Origin: Rhodococcoides corynebacterioides
GTDB taxonomy: Bacteria > Actinomycetota > Actinomycetes > Mycobacteriales > Mycobacteriaceae
Direction of reading: 5' to 3'
Assembly (NCBI RefSeq): GCF_019834675.1
Contig: NZ_JABUBU010000005.1
Coordinates: 1 to 64,000, forward strand
DNA: 64,000 nt
Position 1 is the first letter of the stretch. Every line of letters starts with the position of its first letter. Positions 1 through 9,456 of the stretch are shown here, in pieces. The position numbers were made by a program, and so were the translations under genes. Below the pieces are notes generated by a model. That model made no database searches. It worked only from the letters and a program-made list of their open reading frames with translations, and had not been told where the DNA came from.

Positions 1-60
1 GGAGGGAAGGGGGGAAGGGCAGGCGGGCGGGCAGTAGGACACAGGCCTGACACGACGAAA

Positions 61-90
61 CGGGCCGCACCTCCGAAGAGATGCGGCCCG
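61..90 (-). terminator. Hairpin terminator after clpC
   Basis: A 9-bp perfect stem (CGGGCCGCA with TGCGGCCCG) closes a 12-nt loop about 20 bp past the clpC stop codon. In the direction of clpC transcription it is followed by a short T-containing stretch (TTTCG). This fits an intrinsic terminator of the high-GC type. Confidence 0.65.
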
Positions 91-109
91 TTCGCAGGGA
101 ACCGAGTAC

Positions 110-2647
110 CTACTCCGAGCTCTCGCCCGACTTGGCCAGGTCCACTGTGAGGTCGTCGGGAAGCGTGATCGGCTTCTTCTCGCCTCGGAAGGTGAACACG
201 GCGTCCTCGCCCTGACCCTCGCCGTCCCAGTTGTCGACGTCGACCAGCACGATCTGACCGGGCTCGACCTCGCCGAAGAGGATCTTCTCCGACAGCTGGT
301 CCTCGATCTCGCGCTGGATGGTCCGACGCAGCGGCCGGGCGCCGAGGACCGGGTCGAAGCCGCGCTTGGCCAGCAGCGACTTGGCCTTGTCGGTGACCTC
401 GATGGCCATGTCCTTGTTCTTCAGCGCCACCTCCACGCGACCCAGCATGAGGTCGACCATGCGAATGATCTCGTCCTGCGTGAGCTGGTGGAACACGACG
501 ATGTCGTCGATGCGGTTGAGGAACTCGGGCCGGAAGTGCTTCTTGAGCTCGTCGTGCACCTTGAGCTTCATGCGCTCGTAGTTCGAGCTGTCGCCCTCAC
601 CCGAGCTGAAGCCGAGGCCGACGGCCTTGGAGATGTCCGACGTGCCGAGGTTCGAGGTGAAGATCAGCACGGTGTTCTTGAAGTCGACCGTGCGTCCCTG
701 ACCGTCGGTGAGACGGCCGTCCTCGAGGACCTGCAGGAGCGTGTTGTAGATCTCCTGGTGGGCCTTCTCGATCTCGTCGAACAGCACCACGGAGAACGGC
801 TTGCGGCGCACCTTCTCGGTGAGCTGGCCGCCCTCTTCGTAGCCCACGTAGCCGGGAGGCGCACCGAACAGACGCGACGCGGTGAACCGGTCGTGGAACT
901 CGCCCATATCGATCTGGATGAGCGCGTCGTCCTCGCCGAAGAGGAAGTTCGCCAGCGCCTTCGACAGCTCGGTCTTACCGACACCCGACGGGCCGGCGAA
1001 GATGAACGAGCCCGACGGACGCTTGGGGTCCTTCAGCCCGGCGCGGGTGCGACGGATGGCCTTGGAGACGGCCTTGACGGCCTCGACCTGACCGATGATG
1101 CGCTTGTGAAGCTCGTCCTCCATGCGCAGCAGACGGGTGGTCTCCTCCTCGGTCAGCTTGAACACCGGGATGCCGGTCCAGTTGCCCAGGACCTCGGCGA
1201 TCTCGTTGTCGTCGACCTCGGCGATGACGTCCAGGTCACCGGAACGCCACTGCTTCTCGCGCTCGGCGCGCTGCGCGACGAGCTGCTTCTCCTTGTCGCG
1301 CAGGTTCGCCGCCTTCTCGAAGTCCTGCGCGTCGATCGCGGACTCCTTCTCCCGACGCGCGTCGGCGATCTTGTCGTCGAACTCGCGCAGGTCCGGCGGC
1401 GCGGTCATCCGACGGATGCGCATGCGCGCGCCCGCCTCGTCGATGAGGTCGATCGCCTTGTCCGGCAGGAACCGGTCGTTGATGTACCGGTCCGCGAGGG
1501 TGGCGGCGGCCACCAGTGCGCTGTCGGTGATGGAGACGCGGTGGTGCGCCTCGTACCGGTCGCGCAGACCCTTGAGGATCTCGATGGTGTGATCGACGGA
1601 CGGCTCGCCCACCTGCACCGGCTGGAAGCGACGCTCGAGTGCGGCGTCCTTCTCGATGTACTTGCGGTACTCGTCCAGCGTGGTGGCGCCGATGGTCTGC
1701 AGCTCGCCACGAGCCAGCTTCGGCTTGAGGATCGAGGCGGCGTCGATCGCGCCCTCGGCGGCACCCGCGCCGACGAGCGTGTGCAGCTCGTCGATGAACA
1801 GGATGATGTCGCCGCGGGTGTTGATCTCCTTGAGCACCTTCTTCAGGCGCTCCTCGAAGTCACCGCGGTAGCGGCTGCCGGCCACCAGCGACCCCAGGTC
1901 GAGGGTGTAGAGCTGCTTGTCCTTGAGCGTCTCCGGCACCTCGCCGTTGACGATGGCCTGCGCGAGACCCTCGACGACGGCGGTCTTGCCGACGCCCGGC
2001 TCACCGATGAGCACCGGGTTGTTCTTGGTGCGGCGGCTGAGCACCTGCATCACGCGCTCGATCTCCTTGGAGCGCCCGATGACCGGGTCGAGCTTGCCCT
2101 CGAGGGCGGCCTGGGTCAGGTTCCGACCGAACTGGTCGAGCACCAGGGAGGTCGACGGTGTGCCGGCCTCGCCGCGCCCGCCGCTGCCGGACTCGCTGGG
2201 CTCCTTGCCCTGGTAGCCGGACAGCAGCTGGATGACCTGCTGGCGCACGCGGTTGAGATCGGCGCCCAGCTTCACCAGGACCTGGGCGGCGACGCCCTCG
2301 CCCTCGCGAATGAGGCCGAGCAGGATGTGCTCGGTGCCGATGTAGTTGTGTCCGAGCTGCAGCGCCTCGCGGAGGCTGAGCTCGAGGACCTTCTTGGCAC
2401 GGGGCGTGAACGGGATGTGCCCGGACGGTGCCTGCTGACCCTGGCCGATGATCTCCTCGACCTGGCTGCGCACACCTTCGAGGGAGATCCCGAGCGACTC
2501 CAGGGACTTCGCCGCCACGCCTTCACCCTCGTGGATGAGACCCAGCAGGATGTGTTCCGTGCCGATGTAGTTGTGGTTGAGCATCCGGGCCTCTTCTTGG
2601 GCCAGGACGACGACGCGCCGTGCGCGGTCGGTGAACCTCTCGAACAT
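110..2647 (-). CDS. clpC: ATP-dependent Clp protease ATP-binding subunit ClpC1
   Basis: This is the AAA+ unfoldase that feeds substrates to the ClpP1P2 peptidase in the cytoplasm. The 845 residues have the usual family length and architecture. Two Clp-N repeats fill about residues 1-145. The first AAA module has Walker A GEPGVGKT near residue 215. A UVR-type coiled coil lies near 425-460. The second AAA module has Walker A GPSGVGKT near 555 and ends in the D2-small domain. The ATG start is preceded by a purine-rich AGGGAG. The gene is alone in its transcription unit, with terminators at both ends. ClpC1 is essential in mycobacteria and the target of cyclic peptide antibiotics; that is family knowledge, not tested here. 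Confidence 0.97.
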   Translation of the reverse strand: MFERFTDRARRVVVLAQEEARMLNHNYIGTEHILLGLIHEGEGVAAKSLESLGISLEGVRSQVEEIIGQGQQAPSGHIPFTPRAKKVLELSLREALQLGHNYIGTEHILLGLIREGEGVAAQVLVKLGADLNRVRQQVIQLLSGYQGKEPSESGSGGRGEAGTPSTSLVLDQFGRNLTQAALEGKLDPVIGRSKEIERVMQVLSRRTKNNPVLIGEPGVGKTAVVEGLAQAIVNGEVPETLKDKQLYTLDLGSLVAGSRYRGDFEERLKKVLKEINTRGDIILFIDELHTLVGAGAAEGAIDAASILKPKLARGELQTIGATTLDEYRKYIEKDAALERRFQPVQVGEPSVDHTIEILKGLRDRYEAHHRVSITDSALVAAATLADRYINDRFLPDKAIDLIDEAGARMRIRRMTAPPDLREFDDKIADARREKESAIDAQDFEKAANLRDKEKQLVAQRAEREKQWRSGDLDVIAEVDDNEIAEVLGNWTGIPVFKLTEEETTRLLRMEDELHKRIIGQVEAVKAVSKAIRRTRAGLKDPKRPSGSFIFAGPSGVGKTELSKALANFLFGEDDALIQIDMGEFHDRFTASRLFGAPPGYVGYEEGGQLTEKVRRKPFSVVLFDEIEKAHQEIYNTLLQVLEDGRLTDGQGRTVDFKNTVLIFTSNLGTSDISKAVGLGFSSGEGDSSNYERMKLKVHDELKKHFRPEFLNRIDDIVVFHQLTQDEIIRMVDLMLGRVEVALKNKDMAIEVTDKAKSLLAKRGFDPVLGARPLRRTIQREIEDQLSEKILFGEVEPGQIVLVDVDNWDGEGQGEDAVFTFRGEKKPITLPDDLTVDLAKSGESSE

Positions 2648-2947
2648 CGCTCTCCCTCACACTCATGGCGGGCAGGTTCCGACGCTCTGGTGCATCGAAC
2701 CCCGATCCCCCACGACTCACTCTAGTTGTCGTGACCGGGAGGGTGCCGCTCAGCGGGGAAGTTCCTCCGACGGCGAACGACCGTGGCGGACGCTGCCGTC
2801 GGACCGTCACTGCCGGGCGGACCCTCGTAGAGAGCACAACGCACGTCGGCGCGAGATCGTTACCGCGGAGACGCGTCGCGGCGTCCACCTACAGCGAACG
2901 GCCACCGAGTTCGCTTAGTGACCGCTGATAAAGAATGCCGTCCGCCA
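2648..2947 (-). promoter_or_regulatory. clpC upstream region with inverted repeat
   Basis: I see no gene in this 300-bp stretch. On the minus strand a possible -10 hexamer TAGAGT lies at 2719-2724, about 70 nt before the clpC start. Further upstream a perfect 7-bp inverted repeat, AGCGAAC and GTTCGCT with 9 bp between, is centred on 2904. The half-sites resemble those of ClgR, the activator of clp genes in actinobacteria, but the arms face the opposite way from the published palindrome. The operator assignment is therefore weak. Confidence 0.3.
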
Positions 2948-2987
2948 TTGGGCCGACCGTCATTCAATTGAATGACGGTCGGCCCAA
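2948..2987 (-). terminator. 40-bp perfect palindrome, lsr2 terminator
   Basis: All 40 bp are self-complementary around 2967/2968 (central CAATTG). The palindrome begins 9 bp beyond the lsr2 stop codon. RNA from either strand folds into a 20-bp hairpin, minus the few bases needed for the turn, and ends TTGG/CCAA. It separates lsr2 from the clpC promoter region, so it most likely stops lsr2 transcription and could act in both directions. Confidence 0.7.
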
Positions 2988-2996
2988 GGCGACGAC

Positions 2997-3371
2997 TCAG
3001 GACGCGACCGAATCGGTACGACGTTCCCACGCGCGGACGATCTCGGACGAAATGCGTCCACGCTCGCTGATCTCGAATCCTTGCGTGCGTGCCCATTCTC
3101 GGATCGCCGCACTCCGAGCGCGATCCGCGGCCCCGCGCGGACGCGACTTTCCCGACGTCGGCGCCGTCCCCGGCTCCGGCTCCGAACTCCCCCGCGACGT
3201 CACCCGACGGGCGTGGTGGATCCACTTGTCCATGTGTTCCCGCAGATCAGCTGCGTTGCGCTCGGACAGATCGATCTCGTACCACGTGCCGTCCAGGCCG
3301 ATCGAAACCGTTTCGTCGGCGGGGACGTCGTCCATGTCGTCCACCAACGTGACAGTGACCTTCTTGACCAT
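2997..3371 (-). CDS. lsr2: Lsr2 nucleoid-associated protein (xenogeneic silencer)
   Basis: Lsr2 bridges AT-rich DNA and silences horizontally acquired genes in actinobacteria. The 124-residue product has both family domains. An N-terminal beta-rich dimerisation part begins MVKKVTVTLVDDMD. The C-terminal DNA-binding helices contain the segment AAIREWARTQGF, followed by an RGR element of the AT-hook type at about residue 107. The start was placed at the ATG before VKKVTV because a GGGGGA lies just upstream and the family begins there; an in-frame start 18 codons earlier adds nothing conserved. Its position between clpC1 and lysS is the usual mycobacterial one. Confidence 0.96.
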   Translation of the reverse strand: MVKKVTVTLVDDMDDVPADETVSIGLDGTWYEIDLSERNAADLREHMDKWIHHARRVTSRGSSEPEPGTAPTSGKSRPRGAADRARSAAIREWARTQGFEISERGRISSEIVRAWERRTDSVAS

Positions 3372-3423
3372 TCTCACATTCCCCCGATCCCGACCACGGC
3401 GGCTTTGTGTACCGTGCCCTCCC

Positions 3424-3429
3424 ATATTA
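3424..3429 (-). promoter_or_regulatory. Candidate -10 element for lsr2
   Basis: The minus strand reads TAATAT here, a near-consensus actinobacterial -10 (TANNNT), about 52 nt before the lsr2 ATG. It lies in the only AT-rich patch between lysS and lsr2. No convincing -35 is visible. This suggests that lsr2 has its own promoter and is not only read through from lysS. Confidence 0.4.
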
Positions 3430-3480
3430 CGCGAATAGCCCGATCGAGGGCACCACTCGGACCGAAAAGCCCGTTTTGCG

Positions 3481-5001
3481 TCAGTGCCGTCCGCGGTCCG
3501 GACGAACCAGCGGGAAGAGGATGGTCTCGCGAATACCGTGCCCGGTGAGGGCCATCAACAGACGGTCGATCCCCATTCCGGTGCCCGTGGTGGGCGGCAT
3601 TCCGTACTCCATGGCGGCCAGGAAGTCCTCGTCGAGCACCATCGCCTCGTCGTCACCCGCCGAGGCCAGCCGCGCCTGGTCCGCGAACCGCTCCCGCTGC
3701 ACCACCGGATCGACCAGCTCGGAGTAGCCGGTCGCGAGTTCGAAGCCACGGACGTAGAGATCCCACTTCTCGACGACGCCCGGCGTCGATCGATGGGCAC
3801 GGACCAGCGGCGACGTCTCCACGGGGAAGTCGCGAACGAAAGTCGGGACCGTCAGCTGGTCGCGGCACGTGTGCTCCCACAGTTCCTCGACGAGCTTGCC
3901 GTGGCCCCAGCCCTTGCCCTCCGGCACCTCGAGCCCGACGCGGTCGGCGAGCGCGCGAAGCTCGTCGACGCCCGTCTCCGGGGTCACCGTCTCCCCGGTC
4001 GCCTCCGACAGCGACGGGTACATCTCGATGCTGCGCCACTCGCCCGCGAAGTCGTACTCCGTGCCGTCGGCGAGCGTGACCTGCAGGCTGCCGTACACGG
4101 CCTGCACCACTTCCTGGATCAACTCGCGGGTCATGACCGCCGAGTCGTCGTACGTGCCGTAGGCCTCGTACGTCTCGAGCATCGCGAATTCCGGGGAGTG
4201 CGTGGAGTCGACGCCCTCGTTCCGGAAGTTGCGGTTGATCTCGAAGACGCGGTCGATCCCGCCGACCACCGCGCGCTTGAGGAACAGCTCCGGCGCGATC
4301 CGCAGGTAGAGGTCGATGTCGAGCGCGTTGGAATGCGTCACGAACGGGCGGGCCGCCGCGCCGCCGTGCAGCGTCTGCAGCATCGGGGTCTCGATCTCGA
4401 GGAATCCTCGCCGTTCGAGTCCGTCCCGCAGAGCGCGCAGGGCGCGCACTCGCCGACGCGCGTTCTCCCGGGCCTCCGGCCGCACGATGAGGTCGACATA
4501 ACGCTGCCGAACCCGCGACTCCTCCGACAGATCCTTGTGCGCGACGGGCAACGGCCGCAACGACTTCGACGCCATCTCCCACCGGTCGGCCATCACCGAC
4601 AGTTCGCCGCGTCGCGAGGAGATCACCTCACCGCCGACGAAGACGATGTCGCCGAGATCGACGTCCGACTTCCACTGCGCCAACGACTCCTCGCCGACCC
4701 CGGCGAGCGAGATCATCGCCTGCAGCTGGGTGCCGTCGCCGTCCTGCAGGGTCGCGAAGCACAGCTTGCCCGTGTTCCGCAGGAAGATGACGCGACCGGC
4801 GACGCCGACCTGCACACCGGTGTGCGTGTCCGGCTCGAGGTCCGGGTGCGCCGCGCGCACCTCGGCGAGAGAGTGGGTCCGGCCGACCGACACGGGATAG
4901 GGCTCCCGACCGGACTCCAGCAGGCGCGTGCGCTTCTCGCGGCGGATGCGCAACTGCTCGGGGGTGTCGTCGGTCGCGGGGGTGGGCTCTGCGTCGGTCA
5001 C
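3481..5001 (-). CDS. lysS: Lysyl-tRNA synthetase, class II
   Basis: The enzyme charges tRNA-Lys with lysine in the cytoplasm. The 506 residues show the normal class II layout: an N-terminal OB-fold anticodon-binding domain (about 55-170), then the catalytic core. Motif 1 lies around [11 protein letters not shown], motif 2 around NRNFRNEG, and motif 3 is [11 protein letters not shown] near the C-terminus. The start is a GTG giving [12 protein letters not shown]. The length matches lysS and not the mprF fusions (lysX) of mycobacteria. It lies upstream of lsr2 in the same direction, with 109 bp between them that hold a possible lsr2 promoter. Confidence 0.96.
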   Translation of the reverse strand: MTDAEPTPATDDTPEQLRIRREKRTRLLESGREPYPVSVGRTHSLAEVRAAHPDLEPDTHTGVQVGVAGRVIFLRNTGKLCFATLQDGDGTQLQAMISLAGVGEESLAQWKSDVDLGDIVFVGGEVISSRRGELSVMADRWEMASKSLRPLPVAHKDLSEESRVRQRYVDLIVRPEARENARRRVRALRALRDGLERRGFLEIETPMLQTLHGGAAARPFVTHSNALDIDLYLRIAPELFLKRAVVGGIDRVFEINRNFRNEGVDSTHSPEFAMLETYEAYGTYDDSAVMTRELIQEVVQAVYGSLQVTLADGTEYDFAGEWRSIEMYPSLSEATGETVTPETGVDELRALADRVGLEVPEGKGWGHGKLVEELWEHTCRDQLTVPTFVRDFPVETSPLVRAHRSTPGVVEKWDLYVRGFELATGYSELVDPVVQRERFADQARLASAGDDEAMVLDEDFLAAMEYGMPPTTGTGMGIDRLLMALTGHGIRETILFPLVRPDRGRH

Positions 5002-5054
5002 GGACGTTCAGCGTACTGCGTTGCCCGTGGTCACCGGCGCGAGGCGCCCCGCGC

Positions 5055-5114
5055 GGCCGGCCACGCTCAGTGCGCGACCAGCGTGGCCGGCCACGCTCAG
5101 TGCGCGACCAGCGC
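5055..5114. repeat. Two tandem 30-bp copies spanning the rhodanese stop codon
   Basis: Copies at 5055-5084 and 5085-5114 are near-identical 30-mers. The second contains the last codons and TGA of the rhodanese gene, and the first repeats that sequence downstream of the stop. Where the copies meet, an 18-bp perfect palindrome (AGCGTGGCCGGCCACGCT, 5080-5097) is formed. It could act as a terminator hairpin for the cysteine dioxygenase-rhodanese operon. Confidence 0.8.
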
Positions 5115-5519
5115 ACGCCCTTCCCGGATGCAGTGCCGCGCCCGGCCGACGACGCCCAGCAGTCCGGCGGCGCGGACGGCCTGGTAGCCGCCGACGACGT
5201 CCGTCGCCCGGTGCAGGCCGAGTTCCTGCAGAGCGGCGGCGGCCAAGGAGGAGGTGTAGCCCTCCGAGCACAGAACCACCCACTCGACGTCGTGGTCCAC
5301 CGCCGCCGCGAGGCGGGCGGACGAGAGCGGGTCGAGACGCCACTCCAACACGTTGCGTTCGACCGCGAGGGCTCCCGGCATGGTGCCTTCCGCGGCGCGC
5401 TGGGCCTGGGGGCGGATGTCGACGAGAATCGCCCCGCGGGCGACGGCGTCGGGCAGTTCGTCGACGGGCATCCGACGGTAGGTGGCGCGGGCCCGCTCGA
5501 GCATCTCGTCGATGGTCAT
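5097..5519 (-). CDS. Rhodanese-like sulfurtransferase domain protein
   Basis: A 140-residue single rhodanese domain, predicted cytoplasmic. The N-terminal strand has the typical VDIRP element. The active-site loop reads VVLCSEGYTSS, with the catalytic Cys near residue 85. The loop lacks the Arg seen in classical thiosulfate sulfurtransferases (CxxGxR), so the persulfide substrate may differ. Its ATG overlaps the cysteine dioxygenase stop (ATGA), so the two are translated as a pair. This suggests handling of sulfane sulfur or sulfite from cysteine breakdown. Both genes sit behind a cysteine-rich leader peptide. Confidence 0.85.
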   Translation of the reverse strand: MTIDEMLERARATYRRMPVDELPDAVARGAILVDIRPQAQRAAEGTMPGALAVERNVLEWRLDPLSSARLAAAVDHDVEWVVLCSEGYTSSLAAAALQELGLHRATDVVGGYQAVRAAGLLGVVGRARHCIREGRALVAH

Positions 5520-6163
5520 CACGCGGTTCCCTCCGGGACGTCCGTGAGCTCGGTGCGGGTGCGGCGCAGTCCACCGGACCCGATGTCGTAGTAGGACATC
5601 GCCGTCAACGGCGGCGAGTAGGCGTGCACGCTGAGCGTGGGAGACGACGACGACGAGGACGCGGCCACCGCGTCGCGATCGTCCGTCGGGGCGTGGGTCA
5701 CGTCGTGCACCCAGCCGAGCGGGAACGACGCCTGATCGCCGGCCCGGAGCAGCCGGTGCGCCAACGTGGTTCCGTTCCAGCGGTATTCGCTGAGCGCGCC
5801 GCTGAGCACGGTCAACGCGCCCAACGACCCTGCGTGGTCGTGCAATTCGGTGGAGCGGTCCCGCACCCAGCTGATGAGCCAGACGTCGACGAGGTCGTCC
5901 GAGTGGACCCGCACCGACCACCGCTCGTCGGTGGGGAACCCGCCCGTCGGCAGCAGGGCGTCGTGGCGGCCGTCGAGTACGTCGGCGGCGCTCTGGTCGC
6001 TCAGTCGCAGCAGATCGGCGGGCCGCAGCGAGGTCGGCGCCAGGACCGCCGGCGGCGCCTCGGACGAGCGGGGAGCGGGCGACCCGACGCGCGGCGGGAC
6101 CGAGCGCAGGGTGGTGGTGGAACGACGAGACGAGGTGCGCGTACGCGCAGGAAGGGACAGCAC
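5519..6163 (-). CDS. Cysteine dioxygenase, type I (cupin)
   Basis: Cysteine dioxygenases oxidise L-cysteine to cysteine sulfinate with a mononuclear iron held by three histidines. The 214-residue protein shows the first cupin motif ELHDHAGSLG (two His ligands, near residue 110). The third His is in GWVHDVTHAP, and the second-shell stretch SVHAYSPPL follows. The N-terminal 30 residues are rich in Ser and Arg, and a run of six Ser lies just before the last strand block; both look like loops. The GTG start has TGGAG about 8 nt upstream. It is co-translated with the rhodanese gene. Confidence 0.88.
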   Translation of the reverse strand: MLSLPARTRTSSRRSTTTLRSVPPRVGSPAPRSSEAPPAVLAPTSLRPADLLRLSDQSAADVLDGRHDALLPTGGFPTDERWSVRVHSDDLVDVWLISWVRDRSTELHDHAGSLGALTVLSGALSEYRWNGTTLAHRLLRAGDQASFPLGWVHDVTHAPTDDRDAVAASSSSSSPTLSVHAYSPPLTAMSYYDIGSGGLRRTRTELTDVPEGTA

Positions 6164-6192
6164 AGCGGAACTCCAGGGAGGTGTGACAACGA

Positions 6193-6216
6193 GTCGGGAC
6201 AGGCGTCAGCCCCGAC
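6193..6216 (-). promoter_or_regulatory. Hairpin between cysteine-rich leader and cysteine dioxygenase
   Basis: On the transcript GTCGGGG (6210-6216) can pair with TCCCGAC (6193-6199) around a 10-nt loop. The upstream arm includes the end of the second adjacent Cys codon of the leader, so a ribosome halted at those codons would prevent the stem. A competing pairing between GGGAGTGT and ACACCTCCC would hide sequence next to the ribosome binding site. The arrangement resembles translation-controlled attenuation; the folding is read by eye only. Confidence 0.4.
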
Positions 6217-6244
6217 AACACTCCCGGTTCGCGCAGTAGGTCAC
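6206..6244 (-). CDS. Cysteine-rich 12-residue leader peptide
   Basis: The frame GTG ... TGA encodes MTYCANRECCRG, three Cys in twelve residues with two adjacent. It ends 42 nt before the cysteine dioxygenase start. CACACT lies 7-12 nt before the GTG and could be a -10 element, so the message may be leaderless. Leaderless short ORFs with cysteine runs act as cysteine-responsive attenuators in Mycolicibacterium smegmatis; the resemblance in content and position is the basis for this call. No other coding evidence exists for so short a frame. Confidence 0.55.
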   Translation of the reverse strand: MTYCANRECCRG

Positions 6245-6317
6245 GGCGCCCAGTGTGGCAGACACTCCGGCACCGCGCCACCCCTGCCGGGAACCGCCGC
6301 TCCTCCCGGAGAGGCCC

Positions 6318-7115
6318 TCACGGACGGCGCCGGGCGCGGTTGCGCTCGTGCACCAGCTGCAGGCCGTCGAGGGTGAGCGTCGGCTCGACGCGATCGATCG
6401 CGGTCGACTCGGGCGCCACCAGCGACGCGCTGTCCCCGGTCGCGACCACGACCACCCCGGCACCGCCGAAGCCGGCAACCTCGGTCCGGATGCGTGCGAC
6501 CAGCCCGTCGACCAGGCCGGCGAACCCGATGACCGCGCCGGCCTGCATGGCCTCGACCGTGTTCTTGCCCAGGACGTGTCGCGGGCTGACCAGTTCCACC
6601 GTCCGCAACGCCGCGGAGCGCGACGCCAGCGCGTCCATGGAGATCTCGAGCCCCGGGGCGATGACGCCGCCGAGGAACTCACCCTTGCCGGACACGACGT
6701 CGACGCACGTCGAGGTGCCGAAATCGACCACCACACAGGGGGATCGGAACTTCTCGTAGGCGGCCAGGCAGTTCACGATGCGGTCGGCACCCACCTCTTT
6801 CGGGTTGTCGACCAACAGCGGCACCCCGGTCCGGACGCCCGGTTCGACGACCACCTGCGGAACATGTGACCAGTAGCGGGACAACATGACTCGCATCTCG
6901 CGCAGGACGGACGGGACGGTGGACAGGGCCGCCACCGCGGTGATGTTCTCGACGTCGGGTCCGAGGAGACCGCGGAACGTGAGGGCGATCTCGTCGGCCG
7001 TCACGGCGGGGTCCGTCCGGAAGCGACGCTGGACCGTCAGGGTCGCGTGGTCCCCGCTGCCGGTGAAGACGCCGAGGACGGTCGTGGTGTTCCGAACGTC
7101 GACGGCGAGCAACAT
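6318..7115 (-). CDS. coaX: Type III pantothenate kinase
   Basis: CoaX phosphorylates pantothenate, the first step to coenzyme A. The 265-residue ASKHA-fold protein starts [12 protein letters not shown], which carries the phosphate-1 motif D-x-x-N-T. It has the [10 protein letters not shown] phosphate-2 strand near residue 130 and the [15 protein letters not shown] segment that forms the pantothenate pocket. Its ATG overlaps the panD stop by ATGA. It closes a pantothenate/CoA run with panC and panD, so flux from aspartate and pantoate to phosphopantothenate is encoded together. Confidence 0.94.
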   Translation of the reverse strand: MLLAVDVRNTTTVLGVFTGSGDHATLTVQRRFRTDPAVTADEIALTFRGLLGPDVENITAVAALSTVPSVLREMRVMLSRYWSHVPQVVVEPGVRTGVPLLVDNPKEVGADRIVNCLAAYEKFRSPCVVVDFGTSTCVDVVSGKGEFLGGVIAPGLEISMDALASRSAALRTVELVSPRHVLGKNTVEAMQAGAVIGFAGLVDGLVARIRTEVAGFGGAGVVVVATGDSASLVAPESTAIDRVEPTLTLDGLQLVHERNRARRRP

Positions 7116-7549
7116 CAGTACGACACCGCGACGTCGCGCTGAAGCGTGCGCGGGGAGATCAACCCGGAGTCGGCCGGCACGTCGGCAGGGTCGGCACCCA
7201 GGTGGACCGGGCGGTTGTCGGCGTCGACGAAGACCACGCGGGGCGCGTAGTCCAGGATCTCCTGCTCGTTCAGGATCCCGTAGGCGATGATGATGACCAG
7301 ATCACCGGGGTGCACGAGATGTGCTGCGGCACCGTTGATTCCGATCACGCCGGAGCCGCGCGTCCCGGCGATCGCGTAGGTCTCGAGCCGGGCGCCGTTG
7401 TCGATGTCGACGATGGTCACCTGCTCGCCCTCGAGCAGCCCGGCCGCGTCGAGCAGATCCTGGTCGACGGTGACCGACCCGACGTAGTGCAGGTCGGCGT
7501 GCGTGACCGTCGCGCGGTGGATCTTCGACGTCATCATGGTGCGCAACAT
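7115..7549 (-). CDS. panD: Aspartate 1-decarboxylase (pyruvoyl enzyme)
   Basis: PanD makes beta-alanine for pantothenate. The 144-residue proenzyme contains the self-cleavage site Gly-Ser in HYVGSVTVD, where Ser25 becomes the pyruvoyl group. The conserved NGAAAHL and [10 protein letters not shown] segments follow. The length is normal for actinobacterial PanD, which has a flexible C-terminal tail; that tail is the part linked to pyrazinoic acid action in M. tuberculosis. It starts at an ATG giving [11 protein letters not shown] and overlaps coaX downstream. Confidence 0.95.
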   Translation of the reverse strand: MLRTMMTSKIHRATVTHADLHYVGSVTVDQDLLDAAGLLEGEQVTIVDIDNGARLETYAIAGTRGSGVIGINGAAAHLVHPGDLVIIIAYGILNEQEILDYAPRVVFVDADNRPVHLGADPADVPADSGLISPRTLQRDVAVSY

Positions 7550-7604
7550 GGCGTGGTCCTCGAATTCGGTGGGTTGGAGGGTGCGTCGGGGTGGTGGGAG
7601 CCGC

Positions 7605-7648
7605 GCTCGGGAGTGGCTCGGGAGTGGCTCGGGAGTGGCTCAGGAGTG
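7605..7648. repeat. Four tandem 11-bp repeats at the 3' end of panC
   Basis: GCTCGGGAGTG occurs three times exactly and a fourth time with one change. The array covers the panC stop codon (7640-7642) and continues downstream toward panD. Only the outermost copy codes for the last residues of PanC (GHS). The other copies are non-coding, so the array can change length without touching the protein. Confidence 0.85.
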
Positions 7649-8551
7649 GCCCAGGTGGCGGTGGCCGGCCGGGTCCGCGGGTGAGCTCAGCGCCACGCCC
7701 ACGTTGTCGATCAACCGGGTGGTTCCGACCCGCGCGGCGATCAGCAGGCGGCCCCGCCCCTCCTCGGGCGCGTCGCGCAGGTCGGCGCCCCGCAGTTCGA
7801 GGTAGTCGACGTCCACCTCGGGCGCGGCCGCGAGCACGGCCGATGCGGTCGACAGGACCGCGTCCGCGCCGCGTTCACCCGCGTGCTGACCGGCGACCAA
7901 CGCCGCCGAGAGCACCACGGCGGCGTCGCGCTGCTCCGCCGACAGGTAGCGGTTGCGGGACGACAGCGCCAACCCGTCGGATTCGCGCACCGTGGGAACG
8001 CCGACGATCTCGACGTCCAGGTTCAAGTCCCGCACCATCTGGTGGATCAGCACCAACTGCTGGTAGTCCTTCTCGCCGAAGTATGCGGCGTCCGGACCGA
8101 CGATGGAGAGCAGTTTCGCCACCACCGTCAGCATGCCCGCGAAATGACCGGGGCGAGAAGCACCTTCGAGCTCGGCACCCAGCGGGCCCGGGCGCACCGT
8201 GGTGCGCGGGCCGTCGGGGTACATGTCGGACACCGACGGCACGAAGGCCAGTTCCACCCCGGCCTCGCGCAGAACGTCGAGGTCGGCGTCGAGGGTGCGC
8301 GGGTAGGCGTCGAGGTCCTCCCCCGCCCCGAACTGCAACGGATTCACGAAGATCGACACCACCACCACGGCGCCCGTCCGGCGCGCCATCTCCATCAGCT
8401 GGACGTGGCCCGCGTGCAGCGCGCCCATGGTGGGCACCAGAACGACCCGTCGGCCGGACCCGCGCAGCGCGCGCGTGACCGTCCGAATGGCCTGCGGCGC
8501 ATGATGTGTGGTCAAGGCGCCCGGGACGAACATGGGGCTGTCTCCGGTCAC
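7640..8551 (-). CDS. panC: Pantothenate synthetase
   Basis: PanC condenses pantoate with beta-alanine using ATP through a pantoyl-adenylate. The 303 residues carry the nucleotidyltransferase signatures. The HIGH-like motif is in [13 protein letters not shown] near residue 42. [11 protein letters not shown] is near residue 160. The KMSKS-like SSRNRYL lies around residue 198. The gene overlaps the end of the DUF2520 gene by 4 bp, so the two are coupled. An 11-bp tandem array sits on its 3' end. Confidence 0.95.
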   Translation of the reverse strand: MTGDSPMFVPGALTTHHAPQAIRTVTRALRGSGRRVVLVPTMGALHAGHVQLMEMARRTGAVVVVSIFVNPLQFGAGEDLDAYPRTLDADLDVLREAGVELAFVPSVSDMYPDGPRTTVRPGPLGAELEGASRPGHFAGMLTVVAKLLSIVGPDAAYFGEKDYQQLVLIHQMVRDLNLDVEIVGVPTVRESDGLALSSRNRYLSAEQRDAAVVLSAALVAGQHAGERGADAVLSTASAVLAAAPEVDVDYLELRGADLRDAPEEGRGRLLIAARVGTTRLIDNVGVALSSPADPAGHRHLGHS

Positions 8552-9456
8552 GATTGCCTCCTCAGGCGCTCGACGATGTGGGTTGCCCCCGTGCGCTGCG
8601 CGCTCCGTAGGGACAACGCCCGATACCCGGCTGCGATGTTCTCGTCGATCGCCCCGAGAGCCTGCAGGTGCGCGTCCACGGCGTCGGCGTCGCCCCGCGC
8701 GACGGGACCCGTCAATGCGGCGGGTCCGCTGCGGAGCACGTTGTCGAGCGCCGCCGACAGCAGGGGCGCGAGCACCCGCTCGGCGACGCCGCCGGGCCGG
8801 GACTCCACCGGCTGCTGCCCCGTCAGTTCCGTGTCGGCGAGCGCGGCCCGCAACGCGTCCAGCGCGTCGTTGACGACGGTCACCAGGTGGTTGCTGCCGT
8901 GGGCCAGCGCGGCGTGGTACAGCGTGCGTGCGTCCTCCCGAACGCCGACGGGCTCGCCGCCGATCTCGAGGACGAGCGACTGCGCGATGGCGTACCCGAT
9001 CTCGTCGGCGGCCGTGATGCCGAAGCAGGCCGACGCCAACCGCTCGGTGTCCTCCGGCTTGCCGCTGAACGTCATCGCCGGATGCACGGCCATCGTCACC
9101 ACGCCGTCGCCGGCCAGCGGAGCGAGGACACCGACACCGTTGGCGCCCGAGGTGTGCAGGACCAACGTTCCGGGAGTGACGGCGCCGGTCCGCGCGAGCC
9201 CGCGAACCAGGTCCGGCAGTTCGGCATCGGGGACCGCGAGCACGAGAAGTTCGGCGCGCGCGGCGACCTCGGCGGCGGGGAGCACGGCGGCGTCGGGAAG
9301 GCGAGTACGCGCGCGGTCTCGCGACGCTTCGGACACGGCGGCGCAGCCGAAGACGACGTGACCGACCCTGTCCAGAGCTTCGCCGAGGGCGGTGCCGACA
9401 CGGCCCGCCGAGACGATGCCGACGGACAGACGCGCCGGCGCAGGATCGGTGGTCAC
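8548..9456 (-). CDS. Rossmann-fold oxidoreductase with DUF2520 domain
   Basis: A 302-residue protein beginning with an NAD(P)-binding fold ([15 protein letters not shown], glycine-rich turn at residues 16-21) and ending with the helical DUF2520 domain. A conserved VHPAMTFSG strand-loop sits in the middle. The overall plan resembles ketopantoate reductase and pyrroline-5-carboxylate reductase. It directly precedes and overlaps panC, as its M. tuberculosis counterpart does. This makes a role in pantoate supply an attractive but unproven guess. The start is a GTG. Confidence 0.8.
   Translation of the reverse strand: MTTDPAPARLSVGIVSAGRVGTALGEALDRVGHVVFGCAAVSEASRDRARTRLPDAAVLPAAEVAARAELLVLAVPDAELPDLVRGLARTGAVTPGTLVLHTSGANGVGVLAPLAGDGVVTMAVHPAMTFSGKPEDTERLASACFGITAADEIGYAIAQSLVLEIGGEPVGVREDARTLYHAALAHGSNHLVTVVNDALDALRAALADTELTGQQPVESRPGGVAERVLAPLLSAALDNVLRSGPAALTGPVARGDADAVDAHLQALGAIDENIAAGYRALSLRSAQRTGATHIVERLRRQS

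Noticed and set aside
488-2725. A 745-codon open frame on the plus strand opposite clpC
   Set aside because: It lies antisense to a fully conserved gene, is rich in Val, Leu, Arg and Asp as expected of an antisense high-GC frame, and matches no family. The same holds for long plus-strand frames opposite lysS (3484-5187), the acyl-CoA dehydrogenase (36558-38381) and kdpD (47969-50191).
6318-6320. Possible extension or fusion of the coaX and leader frames
   Set aside because: A long minus-strand frame links the region upstream of cysteine dioxygenase with a coaX shadow. The real coaX uses another frame, and the leader has its own start codon.
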